Source: Spirochaetota bacterium (GTDB taxonomy: Bacteria > Spirochaetota > UBA12135 > COTS27 > JAFLEE01). Taken from it: DNA of 45,305 nt. A program made the position numbers and the translations under genes. Location of the stretch: contig JAFLEE010000037.1 in NCBI GenBank assembly GCA_017302015.1, positions 1 to 45,305 on the forward strand, in the 5' to 3' direction. Shown piece after piece: positions 1 through 7,834 of this stretch (position 1 is its first letter; each line of letters begins with the position of its first letter). The notes beneath the pieces were generated by a model that searched no databases, had not been told where the DNA came from, and saw nothing but the letters and a program-made list of their open reading frames with translations.

Positions 1-66
1 GGCGTTCTTTTCGAAAGCCACGAAATCCAGTGGTTCCTTGTCAGATTTAGTCATAGTCTGATCCAT
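1..66 (-). CDS. N-terminal stub of an unidentified protein, cut by the window edge
   Basis: Reading leftwards from an ATG at 66 gives 22 codons beginning MDQTMTKSDKEPLDF and running off the window edge without a stop. The start is supported by a very strong ribosome binding site, TAAGGAGGTAGG, just upstream on the minus strand (about 69-80). The visible residues are charged and polar with no signal peptide, so the protein is probably cytoplasmic. No family can be named from 22 residues. The codons are noticeably AT-richer than the rest of the window. It diverges from the oxidoreductase on its right, and the short gap between them looks irregular. Confidence 0.55.
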   Translation of the reverse strand, partial: MDQTMTKSDKEPLDFVAFEKNA

Positions 67-112
67 TTCCTACCTCCTTATTGTAGGCAATTGGTGGCTA
101 TGACACACTTAG

Positions 113-754
113 GCTAACAGACCCATCTGGTCGGATGTCGCGTGCCCCTGGTGCTATATCGGGAAGCGCCGCCTCGAGAACGCCCTGAACGATTTCGAGG
201 AGCGGGAGGGCGTGACCCTCGTCTGGCGTAGTTTCCAACTCGATCCCCAGGCGCCCAAGCAGGCCGGCATCCCCGTGGCCGAGATGCTCGCGGAGAAATA
301 CGGGGTCAGCCTCGCCGAAGCGCAGGCCATGAATGAACGGGTGGCCGGCTTGGCCGCCGAGGTGGGGCTCGAGTTCCGCCTCGACGAGGTGCGCTACGGC
401 AATACCTTCGATGCCCACCGCCTCGTCCATTTCGCCGCCGCCCGGGGCGCCCAGGCGCGGATGAAGGAGCGGCTGTTCGCCGCCTATTTCACCGAGGGGG
501 AAGACCTCGGCGACGATGCGGTCCTCGCGCGCCTGGCCGAAGAGATCGGCCTCGACGGCGAGGAGGCGCGGGCGGCGCTTTCAGGCGAGGCGTTCGCGGA
601 CGAAGTGCTCGCCGACCGGGCCCGAGCCGGGGAACTCGGGATCCGGGGCGTGCCGTTCTACCTTATTGACGAGAAACTCGCGATCTCCGGGGCGCAGCCC
701 CTGGCGACCTTCACGCGGGCCCTCGAAAAGGCCTGGGCCGACGCCAAGGGGTGA
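113..754 (+). CDS. FrnE/DsbA-like thiol-disulfide oxidoreductase, start codon missing
   Basis: The open frame runs from just after an in-frame TAG (110-112) to TGA at 752-754. Its first residues include WSDVACPWCYIGKRRLE, the N-terminal strand and CPWC redox motif of the FrnE/2-hydroxychromene-carboxylate isomerase branch of the thioredoxin fold. A helical insertion follows, and then the GIRGVPFYLID segment with the cis-proline that closes the active site. About 210 residues is normal for the family. No ATG, GTG or TTG lies between the TAG and the CPWC motif; the first usable start is GTG at 212, which would remove the active site. Either translation starts at a rare codon (ATC at 125), or the 5' end has been lost by deletion, rearrangement or assembly error. 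No signal peptide is seen, so a cytoplasmic role is likely if the protein is made. Confidence 0.75.
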   Translation, partial: ANRPIWSDVACPWCYIGKRRLENALNDFEEREGVTLVWRSFQLDPQAPKQAGIPVAEMLAEKYGVSLAEAQAMNERVAGLAAEVGLEFRLDEVRYGNTFDAHRLVHFAAARGAQARMKERLFAAYFTEGEDLGDDAVLARLAEEIGLDGEEARAALSGEAFADEVLADRARAGELGIRGVPFYLIDEKLAISGAQPLATFTRALEKAWADAKG

Positions 755-767
755 CCGGTCCGCGCGC

Positions 768-795
768 AAGGGGGCCGTGGCGCCCGCCCCTTTTT
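768..795 (+). terminator. Probable intrinsic terminator after the FrnE-like gene
   Basis: An AAGGGG arm at 768-773 can pair with CCCCTT at 787-792, with GC pairs possible inside the loop, and is followed by a run of five T (791-795). It lies 14 bp after the stop codon at 754 and before the promoter-like region of the next gene. Confidence 0.45.
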
Positions 796-834
796 CGCGG
801 CCTGCCCTGCGCCTCTTCGACCCCGGACTTCGTG

Positions 835-840
835 TAAAAT
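835..840 (+). promoter_or_regulatory. Possible -10 box for the beta-CASP gene
   Basis: A TAAAAT hexamer in the context GTGTAAAAT stands out in GC-rich DNA 60 bp before the ATG at 901. No good -35 box is seen. The methyltransferase/PQQ-propeller intergenic region holds the same TGTAAAAT at 3045-3052. Confidence 0.3.
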
Positions 841-900
841 AGGGCTTCGATCCGGGCGGAGCCAAGCGGCCTCCGGCAGATCCCCTCGGCAGGAGCCCCC

Positions 901-2301
901 ATGAAAATTTCCCTCACTTCCTACGGCGCCGCCCGGGAGGTCACCGGCTCCCGGCACCTCCTCACGGTGGGCGGCAAGCGCATCCTGATCGACTGCGGGT
1001 TCTTCCAGGGCAAGCGCAAGGAATCCGAGGCGAAGAACCGGGAAGTCCCCTTCGACCCGGCGTCCATCGACGCCGCGGTGCTCACCCACGGACACCTCGA
1101 CCATTGCGGCGGCTACCCGGTGCTCGGGAAGAACGGCTTCAAGGCCCCCATCTTCGCCACGGCGCCCACCGCCGAGATCGCAGGCATCGTGATGGCCGAC
1201 TGCGCGCATATCCAAGAGGGCGACGCGCGCTGGCTCAAGAAGAAGGCGGCGAAGAAGGGCCTGCCCGACCCCGGCATCGAACCGCTCTACGACCACGAAG
1301 ACGTGCCCCCCATCGTGAAACTCATGCGCCCCGTGCGCTATGGCGCGCGCACCGAGATCCTCCCCGGGATCTTCCTCACCCTCACCGACGCCGGGCACAT
1401 CCTCGGCTCCGCCATGGCGGTCTTCGAGATCGGGGACGTGCGCTTCGGCTTCAGCGGCGACCTCGGCCGCTGCCATATGCCCATCCTGCGCGATCCCCAA
1501 TTCCCCGGGCAGCTCGACCATTTCGTCTGCGAATCGACCTACGGCAACCGCGTGCACGACGAGTTCGCCACGGCGGAGAACGAGGTCGCCGAGATCGTCT
1601 CCGAGAGCTGGAAGCGCGGGGGGAAGGTGCTCATCCCCGCCTTCGCCATCGGCCGCACGCAGGAGATCGTGTGGCTCCTCCACCGGCTCGTCGACGAGGG
1701 CCGCCTCCCCGCGGACATCGAGATCTGGGTCGACAGCCCCATGGGCATGAACGTCACCGAGGTCTTCCGCAAGCACCCCGAGTGCTACGACGAGGAGACG
1801 AAGCAGGCGTTCACCGACCACCACGAGAACCCCTTCGGCTTCTCCCAACTCCGCTACGTGAAGGACGTCATGGAATCCAAGGCGCTCTCCCAGTCGAACA
1901 AGCCGGCGGTGGTCATCGCCTCCAGCGGCATGTGCGAATCGGGCCGCATCTGCCACCACCTGGCGGCCCAGGTCGGCAACCCCGCCACCACCGTCATGCT
2001 CGTGGGCTATATGGCCGAGCACACCCTCGGGCGCGCCCTGGCGGAGAAGCGCCCCTACGTGCGGATCTACGGCGAGGAATACGCCGTCAAATCGCGCCTC
2101 AAGAACATGAACGCCTTCTCGGCCCACGCCGATAGCCGGGAGACCATCGATTTCATGAAGCCCTTCGACCGCTCTCGCCTCAAGAACGTCTTCCTGGTGC
2201 ACGGCGAAACCCCGGCCCTCGAGGCGCTTCGCGAGAAGGTGGGCGCCACAGGGGTGAAGCAGGTCACCATCGTGGAGCCGCGCACCGAATACGAGGTCTA
2301 G
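901..2301 (+). CDS. MBL-fold beta-CASP metallo-hydrolase (RNA nuclease type)
   Basis: A 466-residue protein with the full layout of the beta-CASP branch of metallo-beta-lactamases, which cleave RNA or DNA phosphodiesters with two zinc ions. The metal motif HGHLDH is at residues 63-68. It is followed by SGDLGR, the FAIGRTQE and SPMG segments of the beta-CASP cap, and the diagnostic SSGMCESGR motif. The RMMBL tail has SAHAD near 407-411 and VHGE at 433-436. It resembles bacterial and archaeal CPSF-like proteins and YSH1-type nucleases, so a role in RNA processing is likely; the substrate is unknown. GGCAGGAG about 8 bp before the ATG supports the start. The stop codon interlocks with that of the convergent methyltransferase (shared CTAG, 2298-2301). 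Confidence 0.9.
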   Translation: MKISLTSYGAAREVTGSRHLLTVGGKRILIDCGFFQGKRKESEAKNREVPFDPASIDAAVLTHGHLDHCGGYPVLGKNGFKAPIFATAPTAEIAGIVMADCAHIQEGDARWLKKKAAKKGLPDPGIEPLYDHEDVPPIVKLMRPVRYGARTEILPGIFLTLTDAGHILGSAMAVFEIGDVRFGFSGDLGRCHMPILRDPQFPGQLDHFVCESTYGNRVHDEFATAENEVAEIVSESWKRGGKVLIPAFAIGRTQEIVWLLHRLVDEGRLPADIEIWVDSPMGMNVTEVFRKHPECYDEETKQAFTDHHENPFGFSQLRYVKDVMESKALSQSNKPAVVIASSGMCESGRICHHLAAQVGNPATTVMLVGYMAEHTLGRALAEKRPYVRIYGEEYAVKSRLKNMNAFSAHADSRETIDFMKPFDRSRLKNVFLVHGETPALEALREKVGATGVKQVTIVEPRTEYEV

Positions 2302-3026
2302 CCGCGTCGGGCGGCGATGCGCACCATCCCCGAGAGCCCGGCGCCCCGCTGCGGCGAGAAACCGCGGGCGGCGAGGGCCTCCACGACCCAGGCGGGATCG
2401 AGGCGCAGTTTTTCGTAGGCGCTCACGCGCTGCTTCCAGCCCGCCCCATCGCGCTCATGGAGGAGGTCGTGGACGGTGACGCGTTCGCCGCCGTACTCGA
2501 GGAAGCAAGTGAGGATGCGCTCCCCGTCGCTGCGTACGGGGATGAAGCGCTCGGCGCCCGAAAGCGCTCGGGTGTAGTCCCGGAAACTGAGGATGAGCTG
2601 TCCCCCCTCGGGAAGCGCCTCGGCCGCCTCCGAGAAGAGCCGCTCGACCTCGGCGCGGGAGGGGAGGTGGGTGAGCGTGTCGCCCATGCACAGGATGGCC
2701 CGCGGCGTTTTCTCCAGGTGCCGACGGAAGTCGAGGAGATCGCCCGCGAGCGCTTTGATGGGGAGGCCTTCGGAGGCCCGCTTGAGTTCATCGAGGAGGG
2801 GGACGCAGGCGTCGATGGCGAGCACCGGGATGCCGCGCCGCGCTAGGGGAATCGCGTGCATGCCGAAGCCGGCGCCCAGATCCACGGCGTAATCCGTGGC
2901 GGGGGCTTCCAGTCCCAGGTCCCGGATTTCTCCCTCCCCGCGGGCGAGGGCGGCCTCGATCCCCCCGGCCATCCAGACGTAGACGGGGCCGAGGTGCTCG
3001 TCGTAATGCGTTCGGGTGGCGGACAT
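2298..3026 (-). CDS. Class I SAM-dependent methyltransferase
   Basis: A 242-residue protein with a Rossmann-type methyltransferase core. VDLGAGFG is the SAM-binding glycine motif, PVLAIDAC supplies the acidic residue that binds the ribose, and a motif IV-like CMGDTLTHL follows. The C-terminal half (LILSFRDY and later) is like small-molecule methyltransferases of the Methyltransf_11/25 type. The frame is open 33 bp further upstream, but the ATG at 3026 is preferred because AGGAGG lies directly before it. No signal peptide is present, so it should act in the cytoplasm. The substrate cannot be read from sequence. It is divergent from the PQQ-propeller gene and meets the beta-CASP gene end to end with a 4-bp overlap. 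Confidence 0.85.
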   Translation of the reverse strand: MSATRTHYDEHLGPVYVWMAGGIEAALARGEGEIRDLGLEAPATDYAVDLGAGFGMHAIPLARRGIPVLAIDACVPLLDELKRASEGLPIKALAGDLLDFRRHLEKTPRAILCMGDTLTHLPSRAEVERLFSEAAEALPEGGQLILSFRDYTRALSGAERFIPVRSDGERILTCFLEYGGERVTVHDLLHERDGAGWKQRVSAYEKLRLDPAWVVEALAARGFSPQRGAGLSGMVRIAARRG

Positions 3027-3040
3027 GGGGCCTCCTTGGA

Positions 3041-3054
3041 GGATTGTAAAATCC
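3041..3054. promoter_or_regulatory. Inverted repeat with -10-like box between divergent genes
   Basis: The 14-bp element GGATTGTAAAATCC has GGATT/AATCC arms around a TAAAAT box. It sits in the 59-bp gap between the methyltransferase (minus) and the PQQ-propeller gene (plus), so it could be an operator or a shared promoter core. No convincing -35 box was found on either strand. Confidence 0.3.
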
Positions 3055-3085
3055 CGCACCCCCTCGAACCAGGACCCCGGTCCCC

Positions 3086-4432
3086 ATGAAAAAACGCAGC
3101 CGAAAGATCCTCATCGCGTGCTTTGTTCTCGCTGTCCTTTCCGTGCCCATCGGCCTCTTTGTCAAAAACTATTTCACCTCCGGCTGGGCCGATCGGGGGG
3201 CCGCGACAAAGCCCATCCCGAAACCGTCCGCTCTGGCGGTCCCCGTGGCCGTGGGCCCGGATGATTGGCCCTCCTACCGGGGCGGCCACCAGGATAATTC
3301 GAGCCGCACCACGGGCATCCGCACCGATTGGCGGGGGGGCCTGCGGCGCGCGTGGGACGTCTCCTACCTCTGCCAGGGAAACGCGAGCACGGCGTGGAGT
3401 TGCCCGGCGGTCCAGGGCCGCCACCTCGTGGTCATGGGCCGGGAGCAGGACCGCGATCTCGTCTTCTGCCTGGAATCCCGCACCGGGGCCCTGCTCTGGG
3501 TTTCGGGCTACGCGGCCACGAACCAAGACAATTACGGGACCGGGCCGAGGGCCACGCCCACCATCGACGGCGACCTCGTCTACACGGTGGGTCGGGGCGG
3601 CGATCTCGTCGCGTGGCGCCTGGCCGACGGCGCTCCCGTCTGGAAACGCAGCCTCGTCGCCGATGGCGGCGCGGAACCCGAATGGGGGTTCAGCGCCTCG
3701 GCCCTCGTTTCGGGAGATCGCCTCTTCCTCCAAGGGGGAAAGGAGATCCAGGCCGTCGCCTACCACAAGAAGACGGGCGAGGTCCTCTGGAAAACCGCGG
3801 GCGGGATCGGCTCTTACAGCAGCCCGGTCTTGGCGGGCTTCGGGGGAGAAGCCTCCCTCCTCGTCCTCCACGGCGAGGGGTTGGCGGCCTTCGCCCCGGA
3901 GACGGGCGCCAAGCGTTGGGAATTGCCCTTCAAGACCGCCAACGGCAATAACATCACCACCCCGGTGGTCGACGGCCCCTGGATCTTCGTCAGCGCCGCC
4001 TATTCCATGGGCGGGCTCGGGATCGTCGCCACCAACGGCTCGGCCCGTATCGCGTGGCGGACGAAGGATCTCCAGGCCCACCATACGGATCCCCAGCTCA
4101 TCGACGGCCATGTGTACGGCTATTCGGGCTTCAGCAAGCAGAACCGGGGCGATTTCAAGTGCCTCGACCTCGCCACCGGGCGCACCCTATGGAAGAGCGA
4201 CGCCATCGGGTGCGGTACGGCCATCCGCGTGGAGGACAAACTCCTCTGCCTCGACCATAAGGGGAACCTCTTCCTGGTGAAGCCCGACCCGAAGGGGCTC
4301 GTGGTCCTCACCGCCTTCCCGAAGGCCATCCCCGGCGTGCAGGAACTCTCATGGACGAAGCCGGTGCTCGCCGATGGGCTGCTCTACCTCCGCTACCGGC
4401 AACGGCTCATTTGCTACCGGTTGAAGGGGTGA
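3086..4432 (+). CDS. Membrane-anchored PQQ-type beta-propeller protein
   Basis: A 448-residue protein starting with a basic tail (MKKRSRK) and a hydrophobic segment at about 8-27, which acts as a signal anchor or uncleaved signal peptide. From DWPSYRGG (60-67) onward the sequence is repeated blades of the PQQ-binding-like beta-propeller (PF13360/PF13570), with recurring units such as TGALLWVSG, DGAPVWKRS, TGEVLWKT and TGAKRWELP. The fold resembles BamB and the quinoprotein dehydrogenases, but the dehydrogenase active-site loops and the cysteine pair are not evident. A periplasmic scaffold or binding role is therefore more likely than catalysis. Proteins opening with DWPxYRG are abundant in Planctomycetota and Verrucomicrobiota. 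The gene is monocistronic and convergent with the AraC gene. Confidence 0.85.
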   Translation: MKKRSRKILIACFVLAVLSVPIGLFVKNYFTSGWADRGAATKPIPKPSALAVPVAVGPDDWPSYRGGHQDNSSRTTGIRTDWRGGLRRAWDVSYLCQGNASTAWSCPAVQGRHLVVMGREQDRDLVFCLESRTGALLWVSGYAATNQDNYGTGPRATPTIDGDLVYTVGRGGDLVAWRLADGAPVWKRSLVADGGAEPEWGFSASALVSGDRLFLQGGKEIQAVAYHKKTGEVLWKTAGGIGSYSSPVLAGFGGEASLLVLHGEGLAAFAPETGAKRWELPFKTANGNNITTPVVDGPWIFVSAAYSMGGLGIVATNGSARIAWRTKDLQAHHTDPQLIDGHVYGYSGFSKQNRGDFKCLDLATGRTLWKSDAIGCGTAIRVEDKLLCLDHKGNLFLVKPDPKGLVVLTAFPKAIPGVQELSWTKPVLADGLLYLRYRQRLICYRLKG

Positions 4433-4511
4433 GACGGGTGGCGCGGGGGACGGCATCGCGCACGCCGCCGATCTCCCCATCCTGATCGAGCGGTGCGCGG
4501 GGCGGTCTCGC

Positions 4512-5366
4512 TCAGGGGATGCCCCCCGCGATCCGCTGGCGCGCCGCGCGGCAAGCCCGGGGCGAGACCAGGAAATGCTTCTTGAAATCGTTGGAAAAAT
4601 AGAACGGGTTCGCATAGCCGAAGCGCAGCGCGATCACATGGAACGGGATGGTACTGCCCTCCACGAGCCGTCTCGCCAGGTGGAGGCGGTGGCGGATGCG
4701 GTACTGGCTGATCGAAAGGCCGAGGCTCCTCCGGAATCGGCGGCTGAGCGTCGAGGGCGAGGTGCCGAGTTCCTCCGCGAGGCGGAGCGCCGAAACATCC
4801 CCGCGCAGATCGTTTTCGAGGCGCGCGCGCGCCCGCGCGACGAGGCGACTTTCCGGGCTGGGTTCCCCCCGTGCGGCGAGGGATAAGCGGGTGAGGATCC
4901 CCTGCTGCAGCGCGAAGAGCCGGGGGAGCGACGGGGCGTCGCCCCGATGGAGGAGCTCGCCGATGGCGCGCAACTCGGTCTCGAGGGGCCAATCCGGCGC
5001 CAATTCCGCGCTAAACGGGCGGTCGAGCCTCAGCGGGTCCAAGGAGCTCGGCAGCAGCGGGCCGGTGATCTCGAGCACGAGCTTGCGGTAGAGCCGCTCT
5101 TCGGTGGTCCAGAAGTCATAGTCCAGGAGAGGGGGGATGGCGATGAAACTCCCCCGCTCGACCCTGCGTTCCGTGCCGTCCTTGCAGCGGAAAGAAAGCC
5201 CCCCTTCCAGGATGAGGCAGAGAATCAGGTAATGGGAACCCTGGCCCCGGTATCGGAAAGCCCCGACGCGCTTGGCCTCCTCGTAGGCATAGGGATGGAT
5301 CGGCCACTCCCCGAGCGCGGGGCTCCAATGCTCAAGCCGATAATGCCGCAGGCCAAGGCGTTCCAA
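4512..5366 (-). CDS. AraC-family transcriptional regulator
   Basis: A 284-residue protein with a cupin-like effector domain at about 20-150 (SHYLILCLILEGG, FIAIPPLLDYDFW) and a C-terminal AraC DNA-binding domain at about 185-275. The latter has two helix-turn-helices: LRLAEELGTSPSTLSRRFRR and the signature IALRFGYANPFYFSNDFKK. The start is a TTG at 5366 with GGAGG placed 4 bp upstream, in a stretch otherwise lacking initiation codons. The gene is divergent from the glycoside hydrolase operon beginning near 5476, so it is the likely sugar-responsive activator of that operon. The AT-rich region between them carries phased AAATAT repeats that could be its binding sites. Confidence 0.92.
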   Translation of the reverse strand: MERLGLRHYRLEHWSPALGEWPIHPYAYEEAKRVGAFRYRGQGSHYLILCLILEGGLSFRCKDGTERRVERGSFIAIPPLLDYDFWTTEERLYRKLVLEITGPLLPSSLDPLRLDRPFSAELAPDWPLETELRAIGELLHRGDAPSLPRLFALQQGILTRLSLAARGEPSPESRLVARARARLENDLRGDVSALRLAEELGTSPSTLSRRFRRSLGLSISQYRIRHRLHLARRLVEGSTIPFHVIALRFGYANPFYFSNDFKKHFLVSPRACRAARQRIAGGIP

Positions 5367-5380
5367 AAAACCTCCGATGA

Positions 5381-5469
5381 CCGATAATTATATGTTCTGG
5401 ATCGAAAATCCTAAAATATCGGTTAAATATGGGTCTAGTCGCACTAAATATTCAAAATTAACGTATGCT
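5381..5469 (+). promoter_or_regulatory. AT-rich control region with phased AAATAT repeats
   Basis: This is one of the most AT-rich stretches in the window. AAATAT occurs at 5414, 5425 and 5446, spaced 11 and 21 bp, or one and two helical turns. Outer arms CCGATA (5381-5386) and TATCGG (5417-5422) form an inverted repeat. No consensus -35 box precedes the TATGCT at 5464-5469, as expected for an activator-dependent promoter. AraC binding is inferred from position. Confidence 0.45.
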
Positions 5470-5475
5470 GATCCC

Positions 5476-7827
5476 ATGGACAAACCAAATCTCAAAACAG
5501 GCGGGCAGTGGTTTCGAGGCCCCATCCGAAGCGTGTCGGTTGGAGGACGCGAGGTTCGGGGGGGAAGGGCTTTCGGGTGGCCCTTCGCAGGATCCCGCGC
5601 AGTCAGTTTGGCCTGCCTCTTCGGTCTCGCCGCCGCGGCCAACCTGCTGCCCAATCCCTCATTCGAACTCGGCGTGGAGGGGCTCGGGTGCACGAAATTC
5701 CTCCGGCTCGACACCAACCCCGGGCTTACGTTCGAAGGCTTGTTCGTCGACACCCAGGAGCATGTCTCGGGGCGGCAAAGCGTCTGCCTCTCCAATCGTT
5801 TCGCCGAAGCGACCGAACTCTCCATGGGGAGCGTCCTCCTCCAGTCCGAGACGAGCTACACCTTTTCGGCCTGGTTGAAGAGTTCGGAGGAGGACACCCC
5901 GTGCTACCTTTCGGTGTATTCGCGTTACCCGACTTGGCGTATCCACGGACGCCATACCCTATCGCTCGGCAGGTCCTGGCGCGCTTACAGCTTCACCTTC
6001 AAAACCGAGGCGGGGTTCTCGAACCTCGCGGCCGGGCTGCGCTTTCTCTGCGGCGTGCGCGATCGGCCCGCAACGATCTGGTTCGATGATTTTCAATTGG
6101 AAGCGGGGGCCTTGACACCCATGCGCGCGACGGGCCTCGAAGCCGCCGTGCGGGGCGCGCCCGCGTATTTTTTCGAGGAAGGGAGGGCAGCCTCGGTGCG
6201 GCTTATGGTCAAACTGGTGAACCACGACGCGGCCGCCGCGAAGGGAACGATCCGCCTCGTCGCCTCGCGCGAGGGATCTCCGGAAGCGGTCCGATCAAGG
6301 GACCTCCCCTTCGAAGTTCCCCAGGGAAGCAGCGTTGAAATGCCCTGCGATCTGCGGTTTCCCGGGTTTGGACGCTATCAAGTGCGCCTCGAGACCCCCA
6401 GCGGCGCCGAGGTGCGGGCCGCCGCGGTCTCCATCGTCGTCGCGGGAAAATATACGGCGCGACCGATTTCTATCCACGGGGATTTCTGCGTGGGCCTCAA
6501 CCTCGACGCCCGATCGGTCAGCCAGCCGGGCTGGATGGCGCTCTTCGGCGAGGGGCGCGTTTCGGCGGGCTTGAAGACCGGCGCGGCCGATGAAACCAAT
6601 CGCGACCTGCTCGCCGCCATGGGTGCGAGGCTCTTGCGGCTTTGGGATACGGGTTTCACCTGGGCCGATCTGGAGCCCGAGGAAGGCCGCTTTGAATGGG
6701 GCCCCATCGACCGGCTGCTTGATTTCAAGGCGCGCACGGGGATCGAACTCCTCCCGGTGCTCGGGGGGATGGATTTTGTGGAACGCGACGGGAAGGCGGA
6801 CTGCAAATTACCGCCCTGGCTGCGCGCGCGCTGCACGGTGAAAGATTTCAGGGCCCTCAAGCGCAAGGCCTATTTACCGCCCCTGGATGCCTGGCGGCGC
6901 TATGTGCGCGCCATCGCCGCCCACGCCAAGGGGCGCCTGCGCGACTATGAGATCATGAACGAACCGAACATCATCTTCCCCTTCGAGGAGCAGGAGGCTT
7001 ACCTGCCCTACCTGCGCGCCGCACGTGAAGAATTAGACGCCGCCGCCCCCGGGTCACGGGTGGTCGGCCCCTGCACGACGAGCGACCTGGGGGGGAAAAT
7101 GCTCCCCTTCTGCGAGGCGATGTTAAAGGCCGGGGCCGGTCGCGACCTCGACGTGCTCTCCTTCCATCCCTATGACAGCCCCGAGTTGGGCTCCCCGAAC
7201 CCGGCGGACCGGACCATCGAATCGGTCCGGGGCATCCTGCGCGACCTGGGCCCCAAGCGCATCCCCATCTGGAACACCGAATTGTATTACCTGCATGAGA
7301 TGCCCCCGGGCACCTCGACCCAGACACGCGGGCTCTACGAACCGCGCCACGCCGCGGCGCGCTTTCTCGTCGATCTGGGGGAGGGCCTCGGCCAATCCGT
7401 CGCCGTCCACGCCAGTAGCCTCTTTCCCGAGGCGGACGTCGCCGGAAGCGCCCCCTCGGAGGCGTTCATCGTCTACAACGTCCTGGCCCGCCATTTCGAG
7501 GGCGCGCGTCCGGTCCTGAAACGCAAGGAGACGAATGGCCAGTGCATCGTCTATGGCTATGAACGCGGCGGCCGAGGGATCGTCGCCGCCTGGGATTACG
7601 GATCCCGGGGCAATCGCCTTGAACTGGGCTCCGCAAGCGCGTTGCTTCGCCGACTCAATCTATTCGGCAATCCTCTTCCCATCCCCTCGGACGGCGTGGT
7701 TTCCGTCGGGCAGGCGCCATCGTATTTCGAGGGGGCGGACCCCGGTCTCGCCCAAGGTCGCCTTCTGGCGATCTTCCGGGAGGCGAAGATTTCGCCGGAC
7801 CCGGGACCCCTCCCGGGCGCCCGGTAG
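5476..7827 (+). CDS. Secreted clan GH-A glycoside hydrolase with N-terminal carbohydrate-binding module
   Basis: About 783 residues. A hydrophobic secretion segment (VSLACLFGLAAAA) is followed by NLLPNPSFELG, the opening of a CBM4/9-type jelly roll, which runs to VWFDD-like strand TIWFDDFQLEAG. A short Ig-like linker leads to a TIM-barrel catalytic domain. In clan GH-A order, the acid/base is the Glu of NEPN (residue 496) and the nucleophile is the Glu of WNTELYY (residue 602). Layout and spacing resemble GH39 or GH5-like enzymes; the exact family is uncertain. The ATG at 5476 is chosen because the earlier ATG at 5377 lies inside the AT-rich control region; no clear Shine-Dalgarno supports either. 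It is the first gene of an operon, with the next start only 7 bp after its stop. Confidence 0.85.
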   Translation: MDKPNLKTGGQWFRGPIRSVSVGGREVRGGRAFGWPFAGSRAVSLACLFGLAAAANLLPNPSFELGVEGLGCTKFLRLDTNPGLTFEGLFVDTQEHVSGRQSVCLSNRFAEATELSMGSVLLQSETSYTFSAWLKSSEEDTPCYLSVYSRYPTWRIHGRHTLSLGRSWRAYSFTFKTEAGFSNLAAGLRFLCGVRDRPATIWFDDFQLEAGALTPMRATGLEAAVRGAPAYFFEEGRAASVRLMVKLVNHDAAAAKGTIRLVASREGSPEAVRSRDLPFEVPQGSSVEMPCDLRFPGFGRYQVRLETPSGAEVRAAAVSIVVAGKYTARPISIHGDFCVGLNLDARSVSQPGWMALFGEGRVSAGLKTGAADETNRDLLAAMGARLLRLWDTGFTWADLEPEEGRFEWGPIDRLLDFKARTGIELLPVLGGMDFVERDGKADCKLPPWLRARCTVKDFRALKRKAYLPPLDAWRRYVRAIAAHAKGRLRDYEIMNEPNIIFPFEEQEAYLPYLRAAREELDAAAPGSRVVGPCTTSDLGGKMLPFCEAMLKAGAGRDLDVLSFHPYDSPELGSPNPADRTIESVRGILRDLGPKRIPIWNTELYYLHEMPPGTSTQTRGLYEPRHAAARFLVDLGEGLGQSVAVHASSLFPEADVAGSAPSEAFIVYNVLARHFEGARPVLKRKETNGQCIVYGYERGGRGIVAAWDYGSRGNRLELGSASALLRRLNLFGNPLPIPSDGVVSVGQAPSYFEGADPGLAQGRLLAIFREAKISPDPGPLPGAR

Positions 7828-7834
7828 GATCCCC

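Noticed and set aside
2298-2301. Shared CTAG between convergent stop codons as a signal
   Set aside because: A 4-bp palindrome where two TAG stops meet is expected by chance in compact genomes.
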